From Promerops cafer (Eukaryota > Chordata > Aves > Passeriformes > Nectariniidae): DNA of 64,000 bases. This document shows, piece by piece, positions 37,926-49,745 of the stretch (positions are counted from its first letter, which is position 1; every line of letters starts with the position of its first letter). The stretch is taken from positions 2,046,571 to 2,110,570 of the forward strand of contig VZSE01009483.1 of the NCBI GenBank assembly GCA_013398275.1, in the 5' to 3' direction. The notes under the pieces were generated by a model. It worked only from the letters and a program-made list of their open reading frames with translations. It was not told where the DNA came from and ran no database searches. A program made the position numbers and the translations under genes.

Positions 37926-39785
37926 GTAAGTCTTCTTAACCCTTTCCTATTGCTTTGGTTTCAGCCTGTTTTCAGTTCCATCTTGCAACATGCTCTGTCC
38001 TCAACACGTGAAATTCAGCAGAAAGTTCGCAGGGCATCAGGACAGCTGGAAAGAATTATTGCCTGGGGAGTCTGTCTTTCGTTTGCAGGTTTGTAGCAGA
38101 ATGTGCAAAGAAGTCAGGCAAGGAGGCACAACAGAAAAGCCAGCCATTCCTGCCTAAAATAATATGTAACAGAAGAAGTGGAAGATATCTCCCAAAGCAA
38201 CGTAGTTTTAGGCGCTATTACAGCTTTTGACTGAGGATTTGGGTTCCACCCGCTAACCGCAGCTCATGGAAGAAAGCATGCTCCCATTGTCTCAGAAGGA
38301 AGTCTAATTTTGCTGGTGAGGCCAAGCTTACAAAGAGACTTAATGCTTTCTTGAAGACAGAGTTTCTTATTTAGCTCTGTAAAGATGTACTTGATAGAAG
38401 CATTCTCGTAATGTAGGAAAAAAGATTGAAAATGGCAAAGTATTATCCCTAGCGTTTTGAAGAAATTATGCAAATGGAGAGAAGGCTTGATTAAATCTGG
38501 TTATGAGGAACAGCTCCTAAATAAAAAAGGTGTTCCTTATTGTTCAAATTTGACAATTTGACTTTTAGGATTTCTACTGCATAGAGTACAGCTGATGCAC
38601 TCACTTTTTTTTGGCAGGATATCTCAATCCTCCAGTGTTCTGTATCTGAAGTAATTTTCTGTAGATAGTTTTTGAGACTGTGTGGTAAATCTGTACACAG
38701 TTGCTCAAACGAAATTGCTTTTCGTTCTTTTTTTTTCCTATTCAGAACTGTGAATCTCAATTCTTTCCCCCCATAGCTATCCATGTGAATAAAAATTTTA
38801 AATGGGATTTCTTCATCAGAGTGTTGAAGTGTCTGCTATGCTAAAATATGAGTCAGTCAGAAATTAAAGATAAAAGTAATTAAACTAGTGCATATAGTGA
38901 CAGTCTTCTGAAGATCCCATTCATTTGAGATCATATTTTGAGAATGAAGCAAGTGTAACAAATTGAATGAGAGGGAGAATAACTGAATAGGCTTTGTATC
39001 ATAAAGTGAACAGAAATAGATTCATACAGTTGTCTGGTAACATGCAAGAGAAAGACAATCTATTATTCTCCAAATCTATCCAAATCCAATCTATTATTGT
39101 TTACAGAAAACGTTTTCATTTAAATAAAAATTAATTCAATAAATATATAGGAAATTTCTGTTTGGAACTTGGTATCGTTTGAAAATAAATTGGGTTTGGG
39201 ACCTTCCATACACAGCATTCTACAGCCTTTGGCTCTTGGTCATCCACTGTGGTATAGGAGGAATCCTCTAAAAGCTTGTTTGAATAGTCACCATAATTTT
39301 GTTTACCATTTGTGTTCCTGTTACAAAAATTACACAGTAGCAGGGCCTTTGATGTGTGGTTTGTGGTCTGGCAAATGGTGACCAAGGCCCTGTGACAGGG
39401 AGCTGGACTTTTCTTGAACAGTTCTTATAAAGCACTGTTCTCCAACATGAGGTAGTCTTCAAGACATTCTACAAGTACAGTCCATACTTTTTCAGAAGAG
39501 AGATCTTAGCACTTCACAAATGTGGTTCAGGGGAGTGATTTCACTTGGGGCTATGGTGTTGCTTGCTCCTGTTTGTGTTCCTGAGAGCAGAAACTGGTGA
39601 GCTAGACAGCTTTATGGAAATGTAACTAGAGAGTGTCTGTGGGACCTGGGGTGCACAAAACTCTCTTCCTGCTGGGGCCAGAGTCACCTTCCATGTGCCG
39701 GTGCACAGTGCCCGTTGTGCTGAATTTGGTTATGAGTGATACGGCCCCTCCTCTGTGAGACACAAATTTGTGGTCATCGTTGAAC

Positions 39786-39897
39786 AACCTGATGTAGCTG
39801 AAGATATTTCTGTTCATTGCAAGAGGGTTGGACTAGAAGGGCTTTAAAGGTCCCCTCCAACCCCATTGATTCTATGTTATTCTATTCTGTTACTGTA
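39786..39897 (+). mobile_element. CR1 LINE 3' end fragment, sense
   Basis: CCTGATGTAGCTGAAGATATTTCTGTTCATTGCAAGAGGGTTGGACTAGAAGGGCTTTAAAGGTCCCCTCCAACCCCATTGATTCTATG follows the CR1 3' UTR closely and ends with decayed octamers (GATTCTATGTTATTCTATTCTG). The sequence upstream, from about 39610, is GC-richer and may be an older part of the same element, but I could not match it. Confidence 0.88.
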
Positions 39898-40972
39898 TTC
39901 TCTTTTCATCACAATGCTGATGAAAAGACTGTTCTGAAAGTTAGTTTGAGGGCCTGTGTATGGAGCTAGTTAGAAATCTGTGGGTTTGTGCTGCCCTTTT
40001 TCTGACTCTTTCTAGGACATTCTGTCACAAGAGAAGAAGGCTTCTCTTTACCTGTGTCTCATCTCTGCCTGGCTGCCATATTGTACTGGCTGGGCATATT
40101 GTACCACAGCAGTTCAAATGTGAGTCACCTTGTAGAACGCTCTTACCAAGTTCTAGGTACCAAAAGGTACCTGAGTCAGATCTTCTCACCCTGAATATCT
40201 TCCAGGCTCTATCAAAAATGGGTCTACATATTTTTTCACTTCCCTTTAACCCTAGAAATCCAGTACGAATAGGACTATTTTTTTTCAAGAAGGCTGAACT
40301 TTCACCTTATATGACCTTTCATGTCTATACATACCTTGCAGAAAGTTATCAATGTAGACTGTTGCTTCAAAAAGGGAAGAAGGTGGAAAAGTGACTGATT
40401 ACGTAGTAATGCTGTAATATAAAATTGCAAAACAATACACAACAAAATACAGAATTAATGTTCTTTTTTATCTGCATTATTGTGCTCAGTAAACAATCTG
40501 CTGTTAACATGCTGAACAAATTCAGTGCTTGGTTCAGGAAACTTGCAGTTCAGGAAGTAACAGGCTAGACACATGGTTACAGGTAAAGGAAGTAGAAATG
40601 GCAAGAAAATATATGTTTGAATGAGATGCAGTTATTCAAAATGAGTGGCTAAAAGTAGTGATGATCAGGCTAGGAACAGTTTTATATTACAGGATTGGGA
40701 AATGATGTGCAAAGATAAAAAGAATGTGCAGGGGGCAACTTGAAAAGTTGATTTCAAACCTTCTGGAATAGTTGAAAGCTTGTAAACAAACAGGGAAGAA
40801 GTCAAGAAATTACACTGTTGACACAGTGGCCAGAAGATACTGCAATTACAAAATACTCAAAGGGGCAGAATTATTCAGAGTTTCTGAAAGTGATCTGTGA
40901 GTTTTACCATAATATCCTGGTGGTGTCCAAATCAAAAAGTAGTGATCTGATGCATCCATATATACCTTTTCT

Positions 40973-41033
40973 TAAATATAATTTGTATATATTTATACAT
41001 ATATATATATTTTAGTATATATTTGTGTATAAA
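40973..41033. repeat. AT-rich low-complexity tract (TATA-type)
   Basis: Alternating TATAT stretches such as ATACATATATATATATTTTAG within about 60 bases of almost pure A/T. Simple repeat; no promoter is implied. Confidence 0.8.
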
Positions 41034-42589
41034 TAGTGATTCATCACAAACTGAGAATGTATTTGACTCTATTCTATTAAATGCTTCTGTTTGATCACAC
41101 AGTGCTGCTGTGCACTTTGTTAATACTGCCGTTAATATTTCTATTATCTATGAATCAGTGTTTTCCTAAGTAGATAATTTTTGCAGTCAATATGAAAACA
41201 ACAGAATTTTCAATTACATGAAACTACTGGCATTTATCATCACATGTTTGTGTCTACCATGGCCCCTGATGGAAGTTGTGATACAAGTTTTATAAAGCAT
41301 TAGGTCCTGGAAACATGTCCAATACTTAGCAGCTTTCATTTTACAGTAAAGATTATGTATCATAAAGTGTCATCAGCATTCAAATAATAATCACACTTCA
41401 GAATACCTATTATTGGTTACAGACACTTCCCTTCAAGACTGTAATCTGCCTAAGTAAGAATCAGACTCTAAAATTATAAGTACAAGGTGTGATGTTTGTT
41501 GCTTAGCAGCCGCAGTGAGCCTGGGGCAGCCTTGCTCCAGTTACTCCTGCCTAGGCAGAGCTCTGCTATGTGTGAAACAACACCTTTTACAAAGGTGGAC
41601 TTTGCATTTTTGGAATCTGAAGCATCCCCTCTGTTTGAAATATCCTGTTCTCTTGACTCAGACAGGTCTTTGGACACAAGGATCACAGAGCCCCATTTGC
41701 TTTGAATCATTGAGCATTGTGAAATTAAATCACTGGAATAGCATTGGTAAAACTTCCAGTGGAAAATGTGGAAACTGGAGAGGAAGTTGAGCATCCCAGA
41801 CTGGTCCCTGTTTAAACATATGGACAGGAAAGAATAGGAAAAAAAGTTTATTTAATTCATCTACATTATCCGAAATTGAATAGAATTACTCTATTTTCCA
41901 TAGTCAGGAAGGAAGCCCAATAAGATTTATGAGACTCTTTAGCACAGGAGAGAAATCAAATATTTTTTAGGTTTTTTTTTTTTCAGCCTCTAATAATGAT
42001 TTTTATGAGATATTAATATAATACACCCACATTTGTCTTGTTTTCCTAGTAGTGTTGCAATGTAATGCTTGGGGATTTCTAAGCAGTTATCAAAAGCAGG
42101 TAAACATAGTTGTTGCTGTTTGTCAAGTAACTCCTATGAAGAATTAATTCTATTTTGTCCTTATCTTTCTACCTCTAGTCTTTTGCAGCATGTATTTCTC
42201 TTGTGGAGAATCTGCTTCTGGCACTCAGTGCTGGGTGCAGATATTTTCCATTATCACATGCTGGGCAATGCCTCTGGGACCTGAGCCTAGGCAAAGATGA
42301 ACAGCCTGTATCCCACACCTTTATCTTGATCTAAGAGAGAGGGCACTCCAGGTGTACCTCCTTATTGAGCTGGGTGAGGTCATTGTGTGTTCACCTGCAT
42401 GAATTTCTTCTCAGCCTTTAAAATTCATTAAAACTGATGTAAGTTTTTAATAGTTCTTTCACAGAAAGTTGTATGAAAGAAATTTTATGTAATTAAGAAG
42501 TATTTCTATACTTCCCTCTTTTCAGGGATTTTAAATTAAAATTAGGCTTTTCTTTAAACTCCTTATTGATTTTTCTTTTTATGAAATTC

Positions 42590-42660
42590 TTTTTCCTACA
42601 GGTTATATCTATTTATATGTATTATTTCTCCTACAGGTTATAGCTATGTCTACATCTATT
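42590..42660. repeat. Short imperfect tandem duplication
   Basis: TTCCTACAGGTTATATCTATTTATATGTATT is followed by TCTCCTACAGGTTATAGCTATGTCTACATCTATT. The two units of about 35 bases share CCTACAGGTTATA and CTAT. Degenerate and probably old. Confidence 0.6.
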
Positions 42661-44429
42661 TTTTTCTGCCTCATATGGTCAAACCAATGGGCTTGTTCTC
42701 CAAGAGCCTTTTCAGATTATTTCAGATTTTATTTCTCGGCATCCTTTAAAAACCTGTTTGTTTTTATGTTGGTCAATTCTCCATGTATGTTTTCAAGAGA
42801 TGTTAGTGGACAGACAATTTAGTTTTTGACAGATAGGAATACAACTTATTCATGGGCACAAAAAATTATTGCTAGTCTAATTTTAGAAGCATAGACAAAA
42901 TGCACTGTTTTTTCTTGGGTTTCTGCTCCCAGTGTCACCTGCTTCTGTGAGGCTGCAGCCCCACAGTCACTGTGTTTTGTGGTCCTTGGGCCTCTGGCAT
43001 CTGTCTGTGCTTGTGCTTGGTGACCCTGTGTTTTTGTTCAAGGCTCACTTTTATTCAAGGTTCACTCTACGCAGGATAGCTGTTCAGTAGTTAACAGAGT
43101 ATGTTACCCCACAGTTTCACACAGCTAATCTAAAGCTAAAACAGGTTTAGACAAAAGTCATCTGTTGGCTACACAACTGTTAAAACTACAAAAAGCTCAA
43201 GCCTGGAAAAATCCTGGCAGCTCCTGAGGCCAGCACTGTTACATCAGTGTAAAGCCTGAGGCCTTTTAGCAGCAAACCTGTGCACTGAGCCTCTGATGTC
43301 CCAAACAGAGAGCAGGAACCCAGTATTCTTGTTGCTTAGGTGGATGAGAAAGAAAAGTGTTAAAGGTCAGAAATTGACACTCACCATGCTGAGCTGCATG
43401 TGGTATGCAATATATTCCATTAAAAATCATGACTGGCCCTTTCATAACCTTACCTGTATGACCTGTATGAAGAAGAAACACCAATACACTAACTTCCATA
43501 GTTTAAAAAGTAATAAATGCAGTGTGCAATTACTTAGGTAGAGATGTAGTCAGGGTTTTTCTTTCCGTTCTCCTTACGTTTATAGCATGCACAGAAACTG
43601 AGGGAGAAATTCAAACCTGCTAAAGTTTAGAACCAAGTGCGCTGATTTTTAGCATTACAATAGCAAATTCATATGTTTATACCGAGTATTTTAAGAGCAG
43701 CCTTCCAAAATTTCTAATGACTGCTATAATAATTTATTATCTGTCTTCATATGGAAACAAGTGAGCTGGTTTACGTTATCAAGAAGATGCCCAGTTGGCA
43801 AAGCAAGCAACATTTGTTGCCACAGAGGAAAGGAGCTGCAGTCCAACATGAGACAGTTTTCTCATAGCCTGTTTGGAAAGCCATTAAAATTAGATTTTCC
43901 TAATTACACCAATTAATGGGGTGATGTCAGCAAGGTTAACTAAAGATTTTGCAGTACTTTTAGGGTTGGGGCAGAAAGAACCTTTTTCTTTTGTTGATAA
44001 TCTCTTCCTGTGAAAGATAGCATTTATGGAAGATTGACCTGGCCAATGTGCTTTTTTTGGTGCATACTATTTTTAGGAATGCAGTACATAGTTTCTTTTG
44101 TTGTAGGGCATTATGTTTCTCTTAGAACTTTTGTTCAGTTTTGGTCTATACAGACCGATTTTCCTAAAGAGAAGTTCACATTGAAGTTTAGTTCTGAGTG
44201 GGTGCTTTTGTGCTCTGATTCAGCAATCCAGTGAAAAGTACAAAAGTCTGACATCTCTGAGAGATGGAGGGAAAAACTGTGGGCATGGAGGGAGTTAAGA
44301 ATCATCATGGGAAACATGCACTCAGTATAGAGGGCTTTGCAACAAATAATTCTGCAATACCAGGTCTCTGTTCGTTCAAACAGGAGACATGAGTAATCAC
44401 CGTTTCTTAGTTCAAATCAGAGGACTGGG

Positions 44430-45215
44430 CCATATGAACCATATGAAGTTTAGTAATGGCAAGTGCCAGATCCTGCACGTGGGCCCAGGCAACTCTGGTT
44501 GTGTGTACAGACTGGGGAACGAGAGGCTGCAGAGAAGCACTGTGGGAAAGGACCTGGGGGGTCCTGGACTGTGGCAAGTTGAACATGGGCCAGCAGTGCC
44601 CTGGCAGCCAGGAGGGCCAACCCTGTCCTGGGGGCATCAGGCACAGCATGGCCAGCCAGGCAAGGGAGGGGATTGTCCCACTCTGCTCTGCCCTGGGGTG
44701 GCCTCACCTCGAGTGCTGGGGGCAGTTCTGGGTGCCACAATGTAAAAAAGACATTAAAGTATTGAAGCCTGTCCAAAGGAGGGTGAAGGGTCTGGAGGGG
44801 AAGCCGTATGAGAAGTGGCTGAGGTCACTTAATTTGTTCCACCTAGAGAAGAGAAGACTGAGGGAAGACCTCATTGCAGTCTGCAACTTCCTCATGAGGG
44901 GAAGCAGAGGGGCAGGCACTGACTTCTTCAGTCTTGTGACTGAAGTCAAGAGAAAGGCACGAAGCTCAGTTGGGAGAGGTTTAGGTTGGATGTCAGGAAA
45001 AGTTTCTCCACCCAGAGGGTGGTTGGGCACTGGAGCAGACTCCCCAGGGAAGTGGTCACAGCACCAGCCTGACAGAGCTCAAGAGGTGTTTGGACAACAC
45101 TCTCAGGCTCACGGTGTGAAGCTTGGGGATGGTCCTGTGCAGGGCCAGGAGTTGGACTTCATATTCATGATGGGTCTCTTCCAACTCAGCATATTCAGTG
45201 GTTCTATGGTTTTCT
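44430..45215 (+). mobile_element. CR1 LINE fragment, sense, with a long open remnant of reverse transcriptase
   Basis: It runs from AATGGCAAGTGCCAGATCCTGCACGTGGG through CTGGGGGCAGTTCTGGGTGC and GTCCAAAGGAGGGTGAAGG, then GAGAGGTTTAGGTTGGATGTCAGGAAAAG and AGAGGTGTTTGGACAACACT to GGGTCTCTTCCAACTCAGC and TTCAGTGGTTCTATGG, the CR1 3' end. A 253-codon frame (44456-45217), the longest of the window, includes the decayed C-terminal part of CR1 ORF2: QFWVPQCKKDIKVLKPVQRR, then LFHLEKRRLREDLIAVCNFL. Its first half and last part are out of the original frame, so it is not a functional protein. GC-rich against its surroundings. Confidence 0.9.
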
Positions 45216-48200
45216 GAATATAGAAACTCTGATGAAGATGTGACTGTTTCTTGCCAAGATCATTTGAAATATAATTCGTATCATTTCATCTATGTGAAGG
45301 AAGAGCTACAGCTTTTAAAGCTTCTTCAAGGTTCTCACTAAGTATGATCCCAATTTTCATTCACACACAGACCTCCTGAATTTTTTTCTTAAATGAAGGA
45401 ACTGAAAAGAAAAAAAAAAATAATAGGATATGTCTCAGATACTATCTCTTTTTGTCTGAAAGCAAGAGCATCCCCCCCAAGGAAGGGACAAAACAAGAAT
45501 TTTAAAAGCTCTGGAAGATTTCAGGTTATGAAGAGAAGGTGTCAAAGATAATCAACTGCAAATCAGTGTTTGAGAAATTCTTCCTCCCCGGAAACATCAA
45601 AGAAGAAGAAAAGCTGAGGGCAGACCTAATTCCAGGCAATTTATAGGAATGTCTGAGTACCCTGACCCTCACAATTTGATCTCTGAATTGTAAATTGTGT
45701 ATCCAACTACTTGAGTGGAATCCAGAATTTTGAACCTGAGAAAAACCTACTATAAAAATATCCTTTGCAATAGTGCCCTGAAGGGAAATTCACAGAAGTG
45801 ATTCAGAAAATACAGCTAAGATAAATGCTTTGGGATATTTTCAGACTAGTTGTTATATGAATATTCCTGAACTGCGGAGGTTGTGTAACTTCAGCTTAAA
45901 CTCCCTGAATATGGGACAATCTGGGGACATTTTTTATACAGTTTAAGCTGCAACATAATTTCCTGAAGGTGAAGGATAAGATTGTGCTCTCAGGGTAGAT
46001 TATTCTTTCAGGCTTTCACAACTGGCAGCCTGTCTTTTTCACAAAGGAGTGCTCTGAGAATGGCCCAGGAGGTGAGACAACCAACCTGAGCTGGGTGCCA
46101 CCACCCAGGAAATGTTCCAGAGCAGAAGGTTTTACACTGGATCTTCTCCTGAACCAGAGAGGAAGTACAAAAAATGGATTGCATGGGATAGAGTGGCTTC
46201 GTCAGCACCTGGTGTCCAGCCAAGGTCCGCACACCACAGCGCGGCTCAGCACACATCCCTAAGGATGGGCACTATTCATTCAGCTGCTTGGCACAAGGAT
46301 CTTTTGGGTTCTTTGTACCCACAGAAAGGAATTCAATAAACTTAGAAATGGCCATGGCCAGCAACTGCTATTGATTTCTTTTTAACATCACAAGTGGCCT
46401 AAAAGCAAGAGGGAAGATTTTGCAGAAAAATATCCTCACTGATATGCACTGAGAAATTGCAGATAACTTGTTTCCTTATTATATACAAAAAGATCTAAGA
46501 AATCAGAGGCAATTTCTGAATTATGATCTCATTCTCAGACTGGGAAGCCAAGTGTCAGGACCAGTATATTATTTAAGGAATTTGAAGAACCTATTCTTTA
46601 GGAGAAAGCTAACAAGAAGTCATTTTCATCATGATGAAAATCTTTTTGATAGTATTATTCTATGAGCCAGAGTTTTTAAATTTTTTTTTTTTTTTTTACC
46701 CTTAGAAGTGTAACTTCCATTAACATTTGGTAACAAAGGTTTCCTGCCATGCTTACTTGAGAGCTGAAGTGTTACCCCAATGAGCATCAGCTGGACAATT
46801 TCTGAGTGTTAGAAGCTGATTCAAGCAATGCATCTAATACAGGGATGTGGAGTCTATCACAAGCCACAGCAGTGAAGGAATCTTCAAAAGACTAATTGTC
46901 TATCAGCCCTGGAGCATTTAATTGTAACCAAGTTACAATTCACAAAACAAGTGATTCACAAAATAAGATGGGTAATTAATATCTCGCATTTTTTTTTCTA
47001 TGAGGAAATAGTATAAAATATCAACTAATCTTAGTGCCAGCCCTAACCTGAATCAAAAATGTAAATATATTTTACAGTTTTTGATTTGTGTAACTGTCAT
47101 TAAAGTTACATGATGTTAGACTCTGATGAGGAAACCATTGATTTTTAGGAAGGCTGGATGTTCCATAGTGAGTAGTCAGTGTGGGGAAGAGTGGCTACAG
47201 TGAAAGCTTACAGATTTAGCTCAGAAAGTTCTAAGATTTCATCTGTTATGTGCAGAAATCTACTTTAGGAAGCTGTGAAGAGTTATTTCAGTATATTAAG
47301 CCTGTAGTTTGGACATACAAAATATTTACTGCAAACATTGCAGAGATGAAAAAAGAAAAGTTTTTCTGTAGAGGCCTCCACAAACATTCATGCAGTTTAG
47401 AAAAGATTGCAGTATTTTGATAATAAAATTGGCAATCTGGACCTACAAACCACATGCTAAATAAAGTTCTCCACAGAAGTTCAAAGGCAAAAGCTTTGCT
47501 GGATTTATAAACAAATGATTATTTAAAAGCTGGAAAGAAAATGCCTTTATATGTCAATGAGCTCACACAGACTGTCTCATGCAAAACTCATGAAAAATAC
47601 TCAGTAAAGGAAGTGGCATTGCATATACTGATAATCCTGAAAAATTCTTCTGGCAACGGGATTCATTCATTCATTTGCTTTCCAGAAATCAACTTTGCAG
47701 ACATTAAATTATCTACCTATTACAAAATTCCATGGAAACTATTTATAAAGTTCTTCCCAATTATGTTTTTGAGCTTCAAACTGAGTGAGAGAAAGAATAA
47801 ATATTGTTGGAGGGAAAAGAAGAAGAATGCTTTTGTATATCCAACTATGCTCAGAATTTATCATTGTCTCAAAACTGCTCTTTTCAATGCTGCAAGGGAT
47901 TGAATACCACTAACCTAATTTACCTTATTAATTGGAAACAAAAAGAAAATGTATAGAGTTCCTTTATTTTACAAGTCCAGCTAGTTCTAGGGAAGATTCT
48001 TGATAAAGATGGCTTAAATTTTCAGGTCTAACCAGACAGACATTTCTCCACCTAAGAGGGAGAGATGGCAAAGATGGCAAATGGCAGAAGGCAGCATAGT
48101 CAGGTCTGTGGTGTTGTACCAGCTGAGCAGGCATGCCAGGAGATGGCTTCATGGATCCAGGGAACCTGGATCCCTTTTTGACCCAGCCAAATGGCCTAGA

Positions 48201-48787
48201 TTAAACCCATGGGTACTGTTGATGAATAGTGTCAGATTTGATTCTGCTGTTGAAGTTGGATTTGCTGTATTTGAACCCAATTTATGAAGAACAGTACTAC
48301 TGAGTGTAAGAAGGGCACAAACTGACCTCCCTGATTTTATCTGGGAGAGCTCCCAAGCACTGCCACCTTCATACCTGCCCTCCATTGGGAAACCTGGTGG
48401 TAGCCATCACTATGAAATGTTAATTTCTGCCCAACTGACCAGACTAAAGTGTTTTAATTGAGCCAAATGATATATTCTGGACAACTTTCATTATGAATTT
48501 GGTTCTCTTTCTGGTACATTACTTTCTGAATGCTGACACTGATTTTCAGAGAATGTTTTTTTGAGCCATCCTTTTAGCTGATCTCAGTCAACAGAGCTCC
48601 TTGAAGTTAATGATGATAAGTTCATATAAATCAGCTGAGCATCCTGACTTAGAATTTTTTAATATGTTACATAATAGCGTAAATTCATTTTTTTACTTGG
48701 ATGCACATAGGATCCACCTCTTCCAAAGAGGCATTTCTGGAATGTGTTTTACATTGTTTTATATCCCTCTGTTTTGTTTTTCTCCAG
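45216..48787. other. Intronic stretch without recognised features
   Basis: AT-rich unique sequence up to the last exon. A GC-richer patch at about 46020-46320 (GGCCCAGGAGGTGAGACAACC, GGTCCGCACACCACAGCGCG) may be an old mobile element, but I could not assign it. A perfect 9-base inverted repeat, GGATCCAGG/CCTGGATCC, is at 48153-48173, and a T-run is near 46680-46697. Confidence 0.6.
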
Positions 48788-48995
48788 GCTTTTGAAAAAG
48801 GAAGAAAATTTTATTTTTATCCCTCGTTCCCGTGAAGAGCTTCCAGAAAACTTTCCAAAGGAAATTCCTGGGATCTGTTACTTCCTGGAGGTCAGGAGTG
48901 GTCAGAAGCCGCCAAAACCTTCCATCACATCTGCCAGAGTGAGAAAGGTGTCTTACAACATCGGCACCATGTTCCTCCGGGAGACTAGCCTATGA
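48788..48995 (+). CDS. GUCY1A2: GUCY1A2 last coding exon: end of catalytic domain, tail and PDZ ligand
   Basis: The first G completes the Gln codon begun at 37924. It then gives 68 residues, LLKKEENFIFIPRSREELPE, NFPKEIPGICYFLEVRSGQK, PPKPSITSARVRKVSYNIGT, MFLRETSL, and stop TGA at 48993-48995. IPRSREELPxNFPxEIPGIC closes the cyclase domain in both alpha paralogues. The following tail with SYNIGTMFLRETSL is specific to alpha-2. The C-terminal TSL is a class I PDZ ligand, known in mammals to bind PSD-95-type scaffolds and place the alpha-2/beta-1 enzyme at synaptic membranes. The acceptor is CTCCAG|G. An upstream in-frame ATG at 48744 is intronic and not a start. Together the three exons give 168 residues with no frameshift or stop. 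Confidence 0.97.
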
Positions 48996-49745
48996 GGCCT
49001 GCTGCAGGTCAAAGACTCGTCAAAAAAGCACAAGCCCAGAACTGGGTCAAGACAGGGGAGATGGAGGTTCTTTGTGTTTCACTGCCTTCTTCTGAACAGG
49101 CAGTAAAAAGCTCCATGTAATGTCAGGCAATAATCATTTTCAAAGGTGGGTAACTGCTGTCAGTCAACAAAGTGGAGATAGGGAAAAAAAATATTAAACA
49201 ATGTACTTCCACTTCCAGAGGAATTTCTTTCATAAACTTCAGTCTGGCCCCTCTATGGCAAACAAAACAACAAAACAAAAGCCCAACTCTCAAATTAGAG
49301 GTTGGTCTTGTTTTGTGCAGAAAGGATGATGGTTCTCTGTAGATTTGCACCAGCTAAGCAGAATTGAGAGTCAGTTCTGATTATGCATTCCTATATTTAA
49401 TGTGTTCTTCAGTAAGGTAATGATGTTTTTTAACTTTATGAACAAGCATTTCATACATATACTGTAGAGCTATTGTAACCTTCCTGGCAGGAGGAATTAT
49501 GACTCAATACAAATATTGTAGGAATTTTACCTATTTTTATACATATTTCACTTTCTGGATAATTACATTCCACATACTGTAAGCTGAGTGAGCTTAGATA
49601 GCTTTTCAGAAGTTATAACTGTATATTTCATACATTCTACCTATCAAACCTTATTGTTGTACAAGTGGGAAGAAGGCATTTCTTGACTTTTTTGGCAACA
49701 AAAAAATCAATATTTACAGAATAAAAACCCCACTTTGATAAATCA
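48996..49745 (+). other. GUCY1A2: GUCY1A2 3' UTR (proximal part; true end unknown)
   Basis: Sequence directly after the stop codon, AT-rich, without any splice or coding signal. The first AATAAA downstream is at 49720-49725, followed by a T-rich stretch (TCTGTTTTTTTATG) of the kind that helps cleavage. Mammalian GUCY1A2 transcripts have long 3' UTRs, so longer forms ending at later AATAAA sites (51830, 52798) are possible. Only transcript data could set the end. Confidence 0.6.
49720..49725 (+). terminator. GUCY1A2: Candidate polyadenylation signal AATAAA
   Basis: The first canonical hexamer after the stop codon, about 725 bases downstream, with a T-rich region about 25-40 bases beyond. Such hexamers occur often by chance in AT-rich DNA. 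Confidence 0.4.

Larger units (their letters stand above)
37926..48787 (+). other. GUCY1A2: Last GUCY1A2 intron, about 10.9 kb
   Basis: It starts GTAAGT and ends TTTTTCTCCAG before 48788, with a pyrimidine-rich tract from about 48760. Inside are a CR1 3' end at about 39786-39897, an AT-rich tract at 40973-41033, a short tandem duplication near 42.6 kb and a CR1 at about 44430-45215. The remainder shows no gene. The 144-codon frame at 39960-40394 has no recognisable domain. Confidence 0.92.

Noticed and set aside
39960..40394. 144-codon + strand open frame in the last intron
   Set aside because: No family resemblance; a minus-strand frame overlaps it, and it lies just after a CR1 3' end. Probably chance.
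48153..48173. 9-base perfect hairpin GGATCCAGG/CCTGGATCC
   Set aside because: Short stem in an intron with no T-run or RNA gene around it; it has no clear meaning.
48744..48787. In-frame ATG upstream of the last exon as an alternative start
   Set aside because: The sequence is pyrimidine-rich intron ending in a good splice acceptor, and the family's protein continues from the previous exon.
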